DNA of 11,495 bases, from assembly GCA_026992375.1 (NCBI GenBank), contig JALXAF010000431.1:1-11495 (forward strand), in the 5' to 3' direction. Below the pieces are notes generated by a model. It was not told the origin of the DNA. It saw only the letters and a program-made list of their open reading frames with translations, and did no database searches. Below, in pieces: positions 6,048-11,495 of the stretch. Source of the DNA: Anaerolineae bacterium (GTDB taxonomy: Bacteria; Chloroflexota; Anaerolineae; J102). Position numbers and translations under genes: made by a program. Each line of letters opens with the position of its first letter. Positions within the stretch are counted from its first letter, which is position 1.

Positions 6048-7172
6048 ATGACAAACAAACAACTTCCCCCTGGCTGGCTGCCTTCCCCAAATCCAACGGT
6101 CTTCTTCGAGGACAACCCCATTGGCCGCATGAAGAAGGCCATTTTCGAGGCCAGCGAAGCTGAGATCAACGATATCCTGGCCGAATATGGCATGGACGAG
6201 GGCAATGTGTCGCCGGTGGAATGGAGCAAACCGGGCGTCTACATGCAGATGATGACAGGCCGACAGTTACATGAGGAGATCGAGAAGAACGACATCATTC
6301 TCATCCCCATCGGCTGCACCGAATATCATGGCGAGCATCTGCCCAGCGCCACCGACACCCTGTTCGTCAGCCAGATCATCGAAGGCGTGCGCCGCTACTT
6401 CCTGAAAAAGGACATCCCCATTGGCCTGACGCTGCCCCCGCTGAACTTCGGCTCCCATCCCTACCATCACTATGGCATGCCCGGCACCATCCCTGTGCGC
6501 GAGGATATCGCCCGCAACTACATGATCGATGTGATGCTGGGCCTGTGGAACATGGGCTACCGCAAGCAGATCATGGTCAACAATCACGGGCATCTGTGGA
6601 TGCTGGAATCGGTCATCCAGCAGTTCCAGAAGCGCTATCAGCTTCCCGGCATCTTCCGGGTGATGGACTGGCACCGGGCCGTGCGCGAGGCCTTCTACAC
6701 CGCCGACCGCGGGGGCGATTACGGCAGCAACTTCGTCCATGCGGAAGAGGCCGAGACCTCCTTGGCCCTCTATCTCTTCCCCGACATGGTGGATATGGAC
6801 CTGGCCGTGAACACCAAGGGCAAGGGCTATCTGCCCGATGGCCACTTCGACACCTCGGTGGACCCCTATCATCGCCCCAGCAAGTGGTCGGAGGGTGAAG
6901 GGCATTTTGCCATCGAGATCGCGGCCACGCCCGAGGGCGTCGTGGGCAATGCGGCGGATGCTGACGCGTACAAGGCCAAGCGCCCCCTGGCCATGATCCT
7001 GCGCTACCTCACCATCCTCATCGAGGACATTCGCCAGGCCTTCCCGCCGGGCGTGCTGCCTCCCATCGAGGAAGTGACCCTGCGCACCGATGAAGAAATG
7101 GCGCCTTTCGTGAAGAAGCCCATGAGCGAGGGCTGGCGACCGGTGTACGCACTGCCAAAGCTGGGACAGTAG
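6048..7172 (+). CDS. iolN: 3-dehydro-scyllo-inosose hydrolase (IolN-like), creatininase family
   Basis: The 374-residue protein belongs to the creatininase/creatinine amidohydrolase family. Metal-binding motifs are IPIGCTEYHGEHLPSATDT (residues 87-104: E92, H94, D103), NNHGHL (178-183: H180) and HAEEAETS (231-238: E236). The family normally runs about 240-270 residues; the extra N-terminal 60 and C-terminal 80 residues fit the larger IolN branch. In Thermotoga maritima TM0413 (IolN), encoded next to IolM and IolG, opens the ring of 3-dehydro-scyllo-inosose to 5-keto-L-gluconate, and the same three-gene company is found here. ATG 6048 is preceded by GGAGA at 6036-6040 with a 7-base spacer; a TTG at 5991 in frame lacks such a site. 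A true creatininase is unlikely given the neighbours. The specific substrate is assigned by context and family, not by residues I can verify. Confidence 0.8.
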   Translation: MTNKQLPPGWLPSPNPTVFFEDNPIGRMKKAIFEASEAEINDILAEYGMDEGNVSPVEWSKPGVYMQMMTGRQLHEEIEKNDIILIPIGCTEYHGEHLPSATDTLFVSQIIEGVRRYFLKKDIPIGLTLPPLNFGSHPYHHYGMPGTIPVREDIARNYMIDVMLGLWNMGYRKQIMVNNHGHLWMLESVIQQFQKRYQLPGIFRVMDWHRAVREAFYTADRGGDYGSNFVHAEEAETSLALYLFPDMVDMDLAVNTKGKGYLPDGHFDTSVDPYHRPSKWSEGEGHFAIEIAATPEGVVGNAADADAYKAKRPLAMILRYLTILIEDIRQAFPPGVLPPIEEVTLRTDEEMAPFVKKPMSEGWRPVYALPKLGQ

Positions 7173-7192
7173 CTTTTCAGGTGTAAAACTTT

Positions 7193-8719
7193 ATGACGCC
7201 AGCCGCCGCGCCTCTCCACCCAACCCCCACCATCCTCACCCTGGACATCGGCTCGTCCTCCCTGCGCGTGTTGCTGTTCGATGCCCGGGGTGCGCGCGTG
7301 CCGGGCGTGGAGGCGCGGGAGCCGGTGCATCTGCGCACCACGCCCGCCGGCGCGTCCGAGGCGGATGCGGACGAGCTGCTGGTGGGTGTTTTTCGGGCTA
7401 TCGACACAGCCCTGGCCCAGGCGGGCGAACGGGCGAAGGACATCGGCGGCGTGGCCGTGGATACGTTTGTCACGAATCTGCTGGGGGTGGACGCAGATGG
7501 CCGGGTGGTTTTTCCGCTGACCACTTACGCCGACACCCGGTCGGCCGGCGAAACGTCGGGCCTGAAAGCGGACTTCGACGAGGAGGCGTTCCACAATCGC
7601 ACCGGCTGCCGATTTCATCCCAGCTACTGGCCCGCGCGGCTGCGCTGGCTGTATCACACCTGGCCCGAAGGCTTCGCCCGGGTGGCGCGCTGGCTCACCC
7701 TGGGTGAGTATCTGGAGCTGACGCTTTTCGGCGAGACCGCAGTGAGCTACTCTGCGGCGTCGTGGTCGGGCCTGTTGGACCGGCGCAGGCTGGTGTGGGT
7801 GGATGAATTGCTGGCAGGGCTGCCAATGGATCAGCGGCATCTTTCTCCTCTGACAGATTCGTCGAACCCTCGCAGGGGTCTGAAGCCCGAATTCGCCCGC
7901 CGCTGGCCAGCGCTGGCCCGCGTCCCCTGGTTCCCGGCCATTGGCGACGGCGCGGCCGCCAACATCGGCAGCGGCGCGGTCGCGCCCGACCGGGTGGCGC
8001 TGACCGTGGGCACATCCAGCGCCATGCGCTCGGTCACCACTGCTGATTTGCCCTCCCTGCCCTCGGGCCTGTGGTGCTATCGGGTGGACGGGCGGCGTTC
8101 GCTGCCGGGCGGCGCCCTGACCGAGGGGGGCATGGTGTTCGCCTGGATGAAACGCGTGCTACGGGTGGAGGAAGACCGGCTTAAGCCGGTTTCGGACGTC
8201 CGCTTAAGCGAGCTTGAAGCCGCGCTGGCTCAAATGCCCCCGGACGGACACGGGCTCACTGTATTGCCCTTCCTGGCGGGCGAACGCAGCCCCGGCTGGC
8301 GCGGCGACGCCCGAGCGACCATCCACGGCCTCACCCTGGCCACCACCCCGCTGGACATCCTGCGCGCGGGCATGGAGGCCGTGGCCTATCGCATCGCCCT
8401 GGTCTACCAACAGCTTCGCACCCTCTTGCCCGATGATCCCGAGATCATCGCCGGCGGCGGCGCGTTGGTGCACTCATCCACCTGGGGCCAGATCATGGCC
8501 GACGCACTGGGGCGCCCCGTCACCCTCTCTCGGGCGGAGGAAGCCACGGCCCGAGGCGCGGCCCTCCTCGCCCTGGAATCCCTGGGCGTCCTCCCCGACC
8601 TGAGCGCCGCGCCTGATCTTCTGGGCGAGACCTGGCAGCCGAACCCCGCACATCACGCCATTTACCAGGCCGCCATACAACGCCAGATGGCGCTTTATGA
8701 CACAATTATGGATGCTTAG
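7193..8719 (+). CDS. FGGY-family carbohydrate kinase, gluconokinase-like
   Basis: The 508-residue kinase starts 20 bp after iolN and probably shares its transcript. FGGY landmarks are LDIGSSSLR (17-25, phosphate 1), the catalytic base D252 in IGDGAAANIGSGA (250-262), TVGTSSAMR (271-279, phosphate 2), LPFLAGERSPGW (358-369) and GGGALVHS (421-428, adenosine motif). The DGAAANIGSGA and LAGERSPGW patterns are typical of gluconate kinases in this family, suggesting phosphorylation of gluconate or a related aldonate; xylulose- or glycerol-type substrates are less likely. It would link to gnd at 9372. Residues 328-340 (DRLKPVSDVRLSE) are encoded by a palindromic repeat (8175-8210) and may be an insertion in a surface linker. 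ATG 7193 has a modest CAGGTG site 9 bases upstream. The substrate in the inositol pathway is not established. Confidence 0.87.
   Translation: MTPAAAPLHPTPTILTLDIGSSSLRVLLFDARGARVPGVEAREPVHLRTTPAGASEADADELLVGVFRAIDTALAQAGERAKDIGGVAVDTFVTNLLGVDADGRVVFPLTTYADTRSAGETSGLKADFDEEAFHNRTGCRFHPSYWPARLRWLYHTWPEGFARVARWLTLGEYLELTLFGETAVSYSAASWSGLLDRRRLVWVDELLAGLPMDQRHLSPLTDSSNPRRGLKPEFARRWPALARVPWFPAIGDGAAANIGSGAVAPDRVALTVGTSSAMRSVTTADLPSLPSGLWCYRVDGRRSLPGGALTEGGMVFAWMKRVLRVEEDRLKPVSDVRLSELEAALAQMPPDGHGLTVLPFLAGERSPGWRGDARATIHGLTLATTPLDILRAGMEAVAYRIALVYQQLRTLLPDDPEIIAGGGALVHSSTWGQIMADALGRPVTLSRAEEATARGAALLALESLGVLPDLSAAPDLLGETWQPNPAHHAIYQAAIQRQMALYDTIMDA
8175..8210. repeat. Palindromic repeat embedded in frame in the kinase gene
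   Basis: ACCGGCTTAAGCCGGT (8175-8190) is a perfect 16-bp palindrome, followed by GGACGTCC (8194-8201) and CGCTTAAGCG (8201-8210), both also palindromic. The core GGCTTAAGCC recurs in the loop of the hairpin at 125-177. It is translated without breaking the frame. Confidence 0.7.
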
Positions 8720-8743
8720 TAACATGCTCTGTCGTCTCACCGT

Positions 8744-8772
8744 TTGATCTTACACAAAAACTGCGCTATAAT
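8744..8772 (+). promoter_or_regulatory. Sigma-70-type promoter of the toxin-antitoxin pair
   Basis: TTGATC (8744-8749) and a perfect TATAAT (8767-8772) are separated by 17 bp, 36 bp before the antitoxin ATG. This is the best promoter match in the window and means the pair can be expressed independently of the upstream kinase. Confidence 0.75.
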
Positions 8773-8807
8773 TTAATCTAAACTAAGAGCCCGAAAAGGA
8801 GACAAAA

Positions 8808-9059
8808 ATGGAGCAAATTTTATCAAAATACACAGCAAGCATCTCCGAACTCAAGAAAAACCCCACAGCCCTGTTGCGAGAAGCGGCCGGTGAGCCTGTT
8901 GCCATACTGAATCACAATCGCCCTGCGGCATACCTCGTCCCCGCAGACGTGTATGAAGCCATGTTGGAGGCCATCGAGGACCAGGAACTCGCGGAAATTG
9001 TTCGTAAGCGGCTGGAGGAAGGAGAAACGCCCATTGATGTCAACATCGACGAGCTATAA
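8808..9059 (+). CDS. relB: RelB/Phd-YefM family antitoxin
   Basis: The 83-residue protein is the antitoxin of a type II module: it would bind DNA at its own promoter and neutralise the RelE-like toxin encoded next. The N-terminal half has the Phd/YefM pattern (YTASISELKKNPTALLREAAGEPVAILN, about residues 8-35, then AAYLVPADVYEAM), the DNA-binding dimerisation fold. The C-terminal QELAEIVRKRLEEG...VNIDEL resembles the toxin-wrapping tail of RelB. ATG 8808 follows AAAAGGAG with a 6-base spacer. The gene is visibly more A-rich than its neighbours, consistent with horizontal gain. Repression of the 8744-8772 promoter by the RelB-RelE complex is expected from the family, not shown. Confidence 0.9.
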   Translation: MEQILSKYTASISELKKNPTALLREAAGEPVAILNHNRPAAYLVPADVYEAMLEAIEDQELAEIVRKRLEEGETPIDVNIDEL

Positions 9060-9336
9060 GTTGCAATTCTTGCCCCAGGCATTGAAAGAATGGCGCAAAC
9101 TCGATCCTGCAATTCAGCGCCAATTAAAGAAGAAACTACGGGAACGATTACAGAATCCGCGCATGCCCGCCAGCAAGCTACGCGGATTTGAGAATGTCTA
9201 CAAAATCAAACTTCGGGCCTCCGGCTATCGATTGCTATATCAGGTGAAAGATGATCAATTGATCGTCCTGGTTATCGCAATCGCCAGACATGAACACAAC
9301 GAAGTGTACAAGCGCTTGAAAAAACGCCTGTCATAA
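9037..9336 (+). CDS. relE: RelE-family mRNA interferase toxin
   Basis: The 99-residue protein should cut mRNA in the ribosomal A site when freed from its antitoxin. It aligns well by eye with E. coli RelE across its whole length (ALKEWRKLD, LKKKLRERLQNPR, SKLRG, YKIKLRASGYRLLYQV, EVYKRLKKRL). Known catalytic residues map as K52 to K56, K54 to K58, R61 to R65 and Y87 to Y91; R81 maps to H85, with R84 next to it. ATG 9037 overlaps the end of the antitoxin gene by 23 bases and has GGAGGAAGGAG at 9014-9024, a slightly long 12-base spacing; translation is probably coupled. The frame is open further upstream inside the antitoxin gene, but residues there are not RelE-like. Confidence 0.9.
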   Translation: MSTSTSYKLQFLPQALKEWRKLDPAIQRQLKKKLRERLQNPRMPASKLRGFENVYKIKLRASGYRLLYQVKDDQLIVLVIAIARHEHNEVYKRLKKRLS

Positions 9337-9371
9337 TCCAAAAACATCACACTCTCAAAAGAGCAATCATC

Positions 9372-10823
9372 ATGCCCCAAAACGACATTGGCCTCGTCGG
9401 CCTGGCGGTCATGGGCCAGAACCTGGTCCTGAATATGGAGCGAAACGGATTTTCCGTCTCCGTCTTCAACCGCACAGGCTCCAAAACCACCAAATTCATC
9501 CAGGGCCCGGCCGCGGGCAAAAACATCACCGCAACCTACTCGCCCGAGGAACTGGTCGCCTCCCTCAGCCGCCCCCGCAAGATCATGATCATGGTCAAGG
9601 CGGGCTGGCCCGTGGACGCCGTCATCGATGAACTCCTCCCCCTGCTGGAGCCGGGCGACCTGCTCATCGACGGCGGCAATTCCTTCTTCATGGACACAGA
9701 GCGACGGGCCAAAGAGCTGGAAGAAAAGGGCCTGCTCTTCATCGGCACAGGGGTTTCGGGCGGCGAGGAAGGCGCGCTGTGGGGGCCCAGCCTCATGCCC
9801 GGCGGCCAGAAAGAAGCCTACGAACTGGTGCGCCCCATCTTCGAGGCCATCGCCGCCAAAGTGGATGGCGAGCCCTGCGTCACCTATCTGGGCCCGCGCG
9901 GCGCCGGGCATTACGTCAAGATGGTGCACAACGGCATCGAATATGGCGACATCCAACTCATCGCCGAAACTTACGACATCCTGCATCGCGGCTTCCGCAT
10001 GAACAACCAGGAACTGCACCAGGTTTTCAGCCAATGGAATCAGGGGCCGCTCGCCAGCTACCTCATCGAGATCACGGCCGACATCTTCAAACACAAGGAT
10101 GAGGAGACCGGCGAATACATCATCGACCTCATCCTGGACGCCGCGGGCCAGAAAGGCACGGGCAAATGGACCAGCCAGAATGCGCTGGATCTGGGCATCC
10201 CCGCCACCACCATCACCGAAGCCGTCTTCGCCCGCGCCCTCTCCGCCCATAAAGAGGAGCGGGTGGCCGCGTCGAAAGCGCTGGCAGGGCCGGACGTAGT
10301 CACCGCGGGTGACAAAGACACGTTGGTCCCGGCCCTGGAAGACGCGCTCTACGCCTCCAAAGTCATCTCCTACGCCCAGGGCTTCAGCCTGCTGCGGGCC
10401 GCGTCGGAGGAATATGGCTATGACCTGAACTACGGCGAGATCGCCCGCATCTGGCGGGGCGGCTGCATCATTCGCGCCGCCTTTCTCAACGACATCACCG
10501 CGGCCTATCAGGAAAACCCCGACCTGCCCAACCTGCTTCTGGCCCCCTTCTTCCGTGAAGGTGTGGTGGGGCGGCAAGGAAACTGGCGCACGGTGCTCAA
10601 AGTCGCCATCGGCCTGGGCATCCCCACCCCCGCCATGAGCGCATCCCTGGCCTATTTCGACGGCTATCGCAGCGAACGCCTGCCCGCCAATCTCATCCAG
10701 GCCCTGCGCGACTACTTTGGCGCTCACACCTACGAGCGGGTGGATAAACCCCGCGGCCAGTTCTTCCACACCGAATGGGCGCCATCCCTCACCGACATCA
10801 CCGCCGGAACCTACAACGCCTGA
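9372..10823 (+). CDS. gnd: 6-phosphogluconate dehydrogenase, decarboxylating
   Basis: The 483-residue enzyme converts 6-phosphogluconate to ribulose 5-phosphate and CO2 with reduction of NADP, in the oxidative pentose phosphate pathway. It is full length for the long, E. coli-type form. The N-terminal dinucleotide fold has GLAVMGQNL (10-18) and VFNRTGSKT (31-39); N33-R34-T35 is the NADP-preferring pattern. The family signature GTGVSGGEEGALWGPSLMPGG covers 126-145. The catalytic KMVHNGIEY motif gives K183, H186, N187, E190 and Y191. The C-terminal RDYFGAHTYER (446-456) supplies the arginine and histidine that reach into the neighbouring subunit. ATG 9372 has only a poor purine-rich site (AAAAGAG near 9357-9363). 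It lies 35 bp after the toxin; without the inserted pair it would follow the kinase directly, which fits a gluconate route. Confidence 0.97.
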   Translation: MPQNDIGLVGLAVMGQNLVLNMERNGFSVSVFNRTGSKTTKFIQGPAAGKNITATYSPEELVASLSRPRKIMIMVKAGWPVDAVIDELLPLLEPGDLLIDGGNSFFMDTERRAKELEEKGLLFIGTGVSGGEEGALWGPSLMPGGQKEAYELVRPIFEAIAAKVDGEPCVTYLGPRGAGHYVKMVHNGIEYGDIQLIAETYDILHRGFRMNNQELHQVFSQWNQGPLASYLIEITADIFKHKDEETGEYIIDLILDAAGQKGTGKWTSQNALDLGIPATTITEAVFARALSAHKEERVAASKALAGPDVVTAGDKDTLVPALEDALYASKVISYAQGFSLLRAASEEYGYDLNYGEIARIWRGGCIIRAAFLNDITAAYQENPDLPNLLLAPFFREGVVGRQGNWRTVLKVAIGLGIPTPAMSASLAYFDGYRSERLPANLIQALRDYFGAHTYERVDKPRGQFFHTEWAPSLTDITAGTYNA

Positions 10824-10829
10824 CCTCGA

Positions 10830-11471
10830 TCATTTCTGATCTTGCAAAAGCGCCTGAGAAACCGCCACCCGAAAACCATCGAGCACCGAAGAAACCGCCG
10901 TTTCACCCGGCCGAAAAACGCCCGCTTCCCGGTAGACGCCTTCATCCGCGAGGGTCAGCACCAAAATCAACATTTTCTCAGGATCGACAATCCAATACTC
11001 TGGAACGCCCGCCTCGGCATACTCTCGTCGCTTGACCACATAATCCCGAGCCGGATCATCAGGGCTGACCACCTCCAGCACCCAGTCGGCGCCGCTGAGA
11101 TACTGCTCATGCTTCCACGAAGCGTGGATGTCGGAAACGAAAACCAGATCGGGCTCGCGATAACGTCCTTCCCTCAAACGCAAGCGCACGGGAGCAGGAA
11201 AAAACTCCCCAACTGGATGTTCCGACAAATACGCCAACAACAATTTGATGAACGCCAATACAATGCGCTGATGTGTGAGCGTAGGCATGGGCAACACCTC
11301 GATAGACCCATTATTGTATTCGACCAGCCTGTTGGTTTCCAGAGCCAGATAATCCTCCTCGCTCCACCGCCCCTGAGGCGGAAAGAGTAAAGCAACCTCC
11401 CACGCTGGCTCGGGCGTCCCCGGCAACGTAGAGCGATGATGGACTTTCTGAATATCGGCCAGACTTTTCAT
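10830..11471 (-). CDS. Uma2 family (DUF820) putative restriction-fold nuclease
   Basis: The 213-residue protein belongs to the Uma2/DUF820 family, which has a PD-(D/E)XK nuclease fold and is greatly expanded in Cyanobacteria, Chloroflexota and Deinococcus. Visible family features are WSEEDYLAL (36-44), LVEYNNGSIEVLPMPTLTHQRI (49-70, with E51), REPDLVFVS (105-113, D108), LEVVSPDDPARD (132-143, E133), K147 and Y151 of KRREY, and GVPEYWIVDP (155-164). D108, E133 and nearby lysines are the probable metal-binding site. I place the start at ATG 11469-11471 because GAGG lies 6 bases upstream on the - strand; an in-frame GTG at 11481-11483 would add four residues. It converges on gnd with 6 bp between the stop codons. 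The biological role of the family is not settled. Confidence 0.88.
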   Translation of the reverse strand: MKSLADIQKVHHRSTLPGTPEPAWEVALLFPPQGRWSEEDYLALETNRLVEYNNGSIEVLPMPTLTHQRIVLAFIKLLLAYLSEHPVGEFFPAPVRLRLREGRYREPDLVFVSDIHASWKHEQYLSGADWVLEVVSPDDPARDYVVKRREYAEAGVPEYWIVDPEKMLILVLTLADEGVYREAGVFRPGETAVSSVLDGFRVAVSQALLQDQK

Positions 11472-11477
11472 CAACAA

Positions 11478-11481
11478 CCTC
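11478..11481 (-). promoter_or_regulatory. Ribosome binding site fixing the Uma2 start
   Basis: GAGG (reading the - strand) lies 6 bases before the ATG at 11471. The competing GTG at 11481-11483 overlaps it and has no site of its own within the window. Confidence 0.6.
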
Positions 11482-11495
11482 ACGACGGGATCAGT

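Noticed and set aside
6048..7172. Creatinine amidohydrolase in creatinine degradation
   Set aside because: The family fold fits, but the protein is about 100 residues longer than creatininase and sits between iolG and a sugar kinase, with no creatinase or sarcosine oxidase nearby.
7856..7880. CCTCGCAGGGG palindrome-like patch in the kinase as another inserted repeat
   Set aside because: The encoded RRGLKPEFARRWPAL stretch looks like normal family sequence, so no insertion is needed.
9255..10769. 504-codon open frame on the - strand opposite gnd
   Set aside because: It is a shadow of the strongly supported gnd gene in GC-rich DNA, with no recognisable motif.

Overview
The window is a GC-rich bacterial chromosome segment carrying part of a sugar/polyol uptake operon followed by a set of inositol-catabolism genes. 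The style of the DNA and genes points to a member of the Chloroflexota (for example the Caldilineae/Anaerolineae side) or a similar lineage: high GC with scattered palindromic intergenic repeats, a Uma2-family protein, a RelBE module, and enzymes of the inositol route first worked out in Thermotoga maritima. This assignment is inference; no rRNA or marker gene is present.

Layout. Bases 1-2124 hold an ABC importer of the ribose/fructose/inositol (CUT2) type: the last codons of the periplasmic binding protein, a hairpin-containing gap, an RbsC-type permease and a single-domain ATPase that overlaps it by 4 bases (ATGA). A small exported or membrane-anchored protein with an HExxH zinc-protease motif follows 13 bp later (2138-2740). 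A 486-bp gap then holds a weak terminator-like site, a 20-bp palindrome and a two-copy inverted REP/BIME-like repeat.

Bases 3227-8719 read as a catabolic block, all on the + strand: iolM-like scyllo-inosose dehydrogenase, iolG-like inositol 2-dehydrogenase, iolN-like creatininase-fold hydrolase and an FGGY kinase resembling gluconokinases. Together iolG, iolM and iolN would take myo-inositol to scyllo-inosose, then to 3-dehydro-scyllo-inosose, and open the ring to 5-keto-L-gluconate. The epimerase IolO, which makes D-tagaturonate in Thermotoga, is not in the window. Instead a kinase and, at 9372-10823, a full-length 6-phosphogluconate dehydrogenase (gnd) follow, which suggests an exit through the pentose phosphate pathway or a parallel gluconate branch.

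A RelB/Phd-RelE toxin-antitoxin pair with its own near-consensus promoter sits between the kinase and gnd and is visibly more A-rich than its neighbours, so it looks inserted. A convergent Uma2-family nuclease-like gene on the - strand ends the window, its stop only 6 bp from that of gnd.

The gaps are unusually rich in structured repeats: a 14-bp perfect hairpin before the permease, the BIME-like element before iolM, an ACGTCAA-type inverted repeat after iolM, three 9-bp CACAGATT-type repeats next to a 266-bp MITE-like element with 18-bp terminal inverted repeats before iolG, and a 57-bp near-perfect ATTACGC palindrome after iolG. A related palindrome (core GGCTTAAGCC) lies in frame inside the kinase.
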